Part shown: positions 46,222 through 49,243 of the stretch, piece by piece
How the letters are laid out: each line of letters starts with the position of its first letter
Numbering within the stretch: the stretch's first letter is position 1
Source of the DNA: Candidatus Woesebacteria bacterium
GTDB taxonomy: Bacteria > Patescibacteriota > Microgenomatia > UBA8517 > UBA10165
DNA length: 49,243 nt
Assembly: GCA_002686465.1 (NCBI GenBank)
Contig: NZCP01000057.1
Coordinates: forward strand, 1 to 49,243
Reading direction: 5' to 3'
Position numbers and translations under genes: made by a program
The notes under the pieces: generated by a model
Database searches by the model: none
What the model was told of the DNA's origin: nothing
The model's input: only the letters and a program-made list of their open reading frames with translations

Positions 46222-46608
46222 GTGGGAACAATTTCAGCCCTCCGAAAGCTTGTTGGTGCATCCATAGGTAGTGGGTTGCTGATGCACTTGCTTACACGCT
46301 CAGCCTTTGCCCAAAGAGGGGTACAAGATGGTGTTGCCACGTTTGAATTTGCCGAAGTAGTTTTTGAAAATGTACTTTTAGTCATCTTTGCGTTTGCCGC
46401 AATAGTCCTTTTTATAATGTTCTTAATTGGCGGCTTCCGCTACCTCACATCAGGGGGCGACCCTAAAGCGGTAGAGGGAGCAAAAGGAACGCTCACGCAC
46501 GCAATTGCCGGACTCGTCGTTTTAGTTCTTGCCTTTATCATCCTTAAATTGATTGAAACAATAACAGGTGTTGATGTCACAACGTTCAAAGTAATACACA
46601 ACCCTTAA
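46222..46608 (+). CDS. VirB2/TrbC-like protein
   Basis: 128 aa starting with GTG: signal peptide ending SAFA-QR, two helices with loop TSGGDPKAVEGAKGTLTHAI. It is separately transcribed and predicted leaderless, unlike the strongly initiated 45756 gene, so subunit ratios may be set by initiation mode. Confidence 0.82.
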   Translation: MGTISALRKLVGASIGSGLLMHLLTRSAFAQRGVQDGVATFEFAEVVFENVLLVIFAFAAIVLFIMFLIGGFRYLTSGGDPKAVEGAKGTLTHAIAGLVVLVLAFIILKLIETITGVDVTTFKVIHNP

Positions 46609-46623
46609 GAAATTGGAAAGACT

Positions 46624-47715
46624 ATGTTTCTGCCCACCGCCCCATTTCGTATGTTAAATAATATTTTTCTCAAGCCTGGTTTACTTGTCGCCTGCTTGCC
46701 CGCTATAGCTTTAGCGGCGGCGGGGTACTTTTTGCTTTTGTTTCTCCCGTCTTCTGCACACGCAACAGTGGTAGACTTCTCCCCTTCTGCTATTCCTGGT
46801 GAGACAATTAAAATCGAGGCGAAGATTGGATCAAACCGTTCTATAGATGGAAAAATCGGTCCAAAGGACCTTGTCGCCCCGGATATATCCAAGCCTACAA
46901 AGGTCCTCCTTGATGAAGAAGTTTTTCAAAGACTCTTACCTTCCGGAAACTCATATACTCCTCCGGTTGATTCAGGAACTAAAATTGAGGGGCAGATCGC
47001 TCATGTTACTTGTGGAAAAACCAGAGGAGGGAGAACTTATCCGAGGATTGACCCAGAAACAGGATTGCAGGTCATAGATCCGATCACAGGAGAAGGTATA
47101 GAAGATCCAGCTCACGAAGAAGACGACAAAGCTAAGATAACTTCAAGTCCGGTCAAATTCGACGCGCCAAAAGATTGGGAAACAACCATCCTCGGAACTC
47201 GTGTCCTTCAGGCATTCTTTGTCCCTGGATACGGATCAGGTCTAACCCCCAGTGCCACCAATGAAACATTTTTCCCAAAAGTTCCCGACCGACTGAATGA
47301 TTGCCCAGAAGAAGCAGGTGGTGTACCGGCACCGTCAAAAGGAGTGGCCCATGAAGAGCCAAAGGCATTTGACCCGTTTGGAGATTTTGTTGGTGCAATC
47401 GAAAACCTTTTCGACGCGTTGTTTAGTCGCAAGGTTACAGTTGAAGCAAACATACAACAACTTAAGTATCTGCCTGGTGAAGAGGCGCTAGAAAGACAAA
47501 CGGTTGGAGATACTGGTTTCCTAAATGCCTTTTTCCCGTCTACTGTTCTAGGTGAAAGTGACACACAAAAAGAGGTGGTTGATTATCAGGTTTTGAACGA
47601 CGGTGACAGAAAAGTTGGGGTAAGCTACTCAGGAACAAAGGGGTTTTATGAAAAAACAGGCAAGCTTTTGGATTCCATGTACCCATCAACTTTCGATCCT
47701 GATATCGACTATTAG
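46624..47715 (+). CDS. Secreted or anchored protein of the secretion cluster
   Basis: 363 aa. One N-terminal hydrophobic segment (about 20-42, ending SSAHA), then a large outside domain with two Cys (VTCGK, NDCPEE) and no further membrane helix. No family is recognised. Located between the VirB2-like array and the VirB6-like gene, it could be a surface tip or an assembly factor. Confidence 0.78.
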   Translation: MFLPTAPFRMLNNIFLKPGLLVACLPAIALAAAGYFLLLFLPSSAHATVVDFSPSAIPGETIKIEAKIGSNRSIDGKIGPKDLVAPDISKPTKVLLDEEVFQRLLPSGNSYTPPVDSGTKIEGQIAHVTCGKTRGGRTYPRIDPETGLQVIDPITGEGIEDPAHEEDDKAKITSSPVKFDAPKDWETTILGTRVLQAFFVPGYGSGLTPSATNETFFPKVPDRLNDCPEEAGGVPAPSKGVAHEEPKAFDPFGDFVGAIENLFDALFSRKVTVEANIQQLKYLPGEEALERQTVGDTGFLNAFFPSTVLGESDTQKEVVDYQVLNDGDRKVGVSYSGTKGFYEKTGKLLDSMYPSTFDPDIDY

Positions 47716-47737
47716 AGTCTAGAGAGAAAAGCAAACG

Positions 47738-47746
47738 TGTTATAAT
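47738..47746 (+). promoter_or_regulatory. Extended -10 promoter of the VirB6-like gene
   Basis: TG-T-TATAAT, 45 bases upstream of ATG 47792. Confidence 0.55.
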
Positions 47747-47791
47747 CAAAGAAATTAAAAACTATTAACTAAACAGCCACAGAATATTCAA

Positions 47792-49243
47792 ATGCGAACA
47801 CTACTAAGACAAAGACTTGCCCGCCTAATTATCCCCGTGCTTCTTGCGATTTATATGCCGATCATTGCTTTGGCAACAACAGGCGCTTTACTTTTTACAA
47901 CAGCTGCTCCGGCCCAGGCTGCTACCCAACCCCTATACACCACCACCCTTGGTGAATGGTGGTCTGGGTTAAAGGGAAAAGAATACAACAAGCAGGTCTT
48001 CGACTTCCAAAGTCTGATCGGCGTACTAGCGGGTCTGGCCACCATGCTTCTTGGGTGTACAGACGAGACGGTGTGTCCTTCTGACCTTGAGGAAGGAGCA
48101 ATCCATACAACAACAACTGTTATTGCGGGACTCTACGCAAGTCCACCTGCGTCTGGTGTTTATTACGCTGCCAATATCGGCGAACGGTTGCGCCTTGTCA
48201 AACCGGCCTACGCCCAGGACAGCACCACTGGGTTCAAGGTACTAGGACCATTCCTAAACGTCTGGCGTGCTGTGCGTAATCTTACCTATATACTTTTTGT
48301 AGTCGGCATAGTCGGCTTAGGACTCGCAATTATGTTCCGCGCGAAAATTTCTCCCCAGGCGGTAATCACAATTCAATCGGCTCTTCCCCGAGCCATCATT
48401 GCCCTTTTGCTAATCACCTTCTCATATGCAATTATCGGTTTCCTGATCGACATTATGTATCTTATCTTCGGGTTGTTGGTGTGGGGACTAAGCACCAATG
48501 AGCTAGTATATAACGACAAAGCAGCTGGAGACTATTTTTTGGAATTCACAAACGCCGGGTTTCCCCAAACCCTAAGCTTTATAGTAACCAAGGGTTTTGA
48601 GGGCATGGCGGATGTGGTGACGGGTATCCCCGAATCCATAGCCCCAGAGATGTCAGGAGGACTTGCTGGTATTGCGGGAGATATACTATCAATAGTAATA
48701 CCCGCAGGGGTTGCCATAGTTGCCGGCACAGCGATGATACCAATCGTCGTCGGTCTCGCCATCGCTATAATTGCTTTCTTTATCCGTGTGCTCTTCATTC
48801 TAGCAAAGGCATATTTGCTCCTTTTGCTCTACTTAATATTCGGTCCAATTTTAATATTATGGGCAGCATTGTCTGGAAAGGGCGTTTGGGAAGGATGGCT
48901 GAAAGGAGTTCTAGCAAACCTCCTTGTCTTTCTTTTTATAGGAGTTATTATCTTTCTCGTCGAACTACTTATAGCACAAATTAACACAGCGGATTCCGGG
49001 ATTTGGGGTCCACCTTATATTGGCCAGAACCCTCAGATTATAAAGGGGATAATCGCTCTTGGGGGAGTAATGTTGCTGGTAACAGTCCCGGACATCATAA
49101 ATCAAATCCTTGACCTGAGGCAAGTCCCTCTCCAGACCCCAGGAGGCGACAGACAAGCAGAAAGAATAGGAGAGGGTTTGGGAGGCGGCATCAAATCACG
49201 CTTCACTCGTGAAGGCGGAGGGGATATCAAACAAACCGGCAAG
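47792..49243 (+). CDS. VirB6/TrbL-like polytopic membrane protein (cut by window edge)
   Basis: At least 484 aa, continuing past the window. A signal-anchor start (TAAPAQAATQP), then an outside segment, then about seven transmembrane helices, including a Gly/Ile/Val-rich group (VIPAGVAIVAGTAMIPIVVG) and IFGPILILWAAL, as in VirB6/TrbL channel proteins of type IV secretion. The polar tail starts near 430. A VirB4-like ATPase would be expected just downstream. Confidence 0.8.
   Translation, partial: MRTLLRQRLARLIIPVLLAIYMPIIALATTGALLFTTAAPAQAATQPLYTTTLGEWWSGLKGKEYNKQVFDFQSLIGVLAGLATMLLGCTDETVCPSDLEEGAIHTTTTVIAGLYASPPASGVYYAANIGERLRLVKPAYAQDSTTGFKVLGPFLNVWRAVRNLTYILFVVGIVGLGLAIMFRAKISPQAVITIQSALPRAIIALLLITFSYAIIGFLIDIMYLIFGLLVWGLSTNELVYNDKAAGDYFLEFTNAGFPQTLSFIVTKGFEGMADVVTGIPESIAPEMSGGLAGIAGDILSIVIPAGVAIVAGTAMIPIVVGLAIAIIAFFIRVLFILAKAYLLLLLYLIFGPILILWAALSGKGVWEGWLKGVLANLLVFLFIGVIIFLVELLIAQINTADSGIWGPPYIGQNPQIIKGIIALGGVMLLVTVPDIINQILDLRQVPLQTPGGDRQAERIGEGLGGGIKSRFTREGGGDIKQTGK

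Noticed and set aside
44093..46608. Tandem duplication of a single recent gene
   Set aside because: The paralogs are too divergent outside the loop motif; they look like old family members.

Overview
This window looks like a chromosomal segment of a Candidate Phyla Radiation (Patescibacteria) bacterium, most likely of the Microgenomates type. That placement is inference from gene content; no 16S rRNA gene is present. Pointers are a very short phosphoglycerate kinase, an archaeal-type triosephosphate isomerase, a two-gene transketolase, many small one- and two-helix membrane proteins, and VirB2-like gene arrays linked to PP2C-like/propeller, bacterial-PH and SpoIID-like proteins.

Layout. Positions 1-9000 hold central carbon metabolism: a minus-strand operon runs pgk-gap-rpe-LOG-tktN-two membrane proteins-tktC-fba-pfkB, and tpiA-rpiB follows as a separate unit. 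Positions 9000-18100 are accessory: glutaredoxin, cupredoxin, CcdA, a ZIP transporter, a Cys-rich secreted protein, a SIS isomerase, an AbrB-like regulator and several tiny membrane proteins. Positions 18100-29300 are mixed: a short IS200/IS605-like remnant, a DEAD-box helicase, prohibitin-like and SET proteins, a TPR protein, a GT39-like glycosyltransferase, a rhodanese/thioredoxin/DsbD-like thiol cluster and a membrane-anchored Mrr nuclease. Positions 29300-36300 carry information processing: rpoD, dnaG, four serine tRNAs, tRNA-Arg, comF, smpB and ssrA. Positions 36300-49243 are envelope and secretion: a PP2C-like/propeller protein, a PH protein, a SpoIID-like protein, eight VirB2/TrbC-like paralogs, uppS and the start of a VirB6-like protein.

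How the genes work together. The first 9 kb cover fructose-bisphosphate cleavage, lower glycolysis to 3-phosphoglycerate and much of the non-oxidative pentose phosphate pathway. The last 8 kb look like the membrane part of a type IV secretion-like or pilus-like machine.

The clearest cross-cutting signal is translational. At about fourteen transcription-unit starts the -10 box sits only 5-9 bases before the start codon, which implies leaderless mRNA, whereas genes inside operons overlap or carry Shine-Dalgarno sites. Two genes also begin 2-3 bases after the discriminator base of a tRNA, so tRNA 3' processing would produce leaderless mRNAs there. A second theme is a set of palindromic intergenic elements, including one flanked by an 11-bp duplication of the 5' end of tRNA-Ser. 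All functional calls come from reading the sequence; no database search was run.
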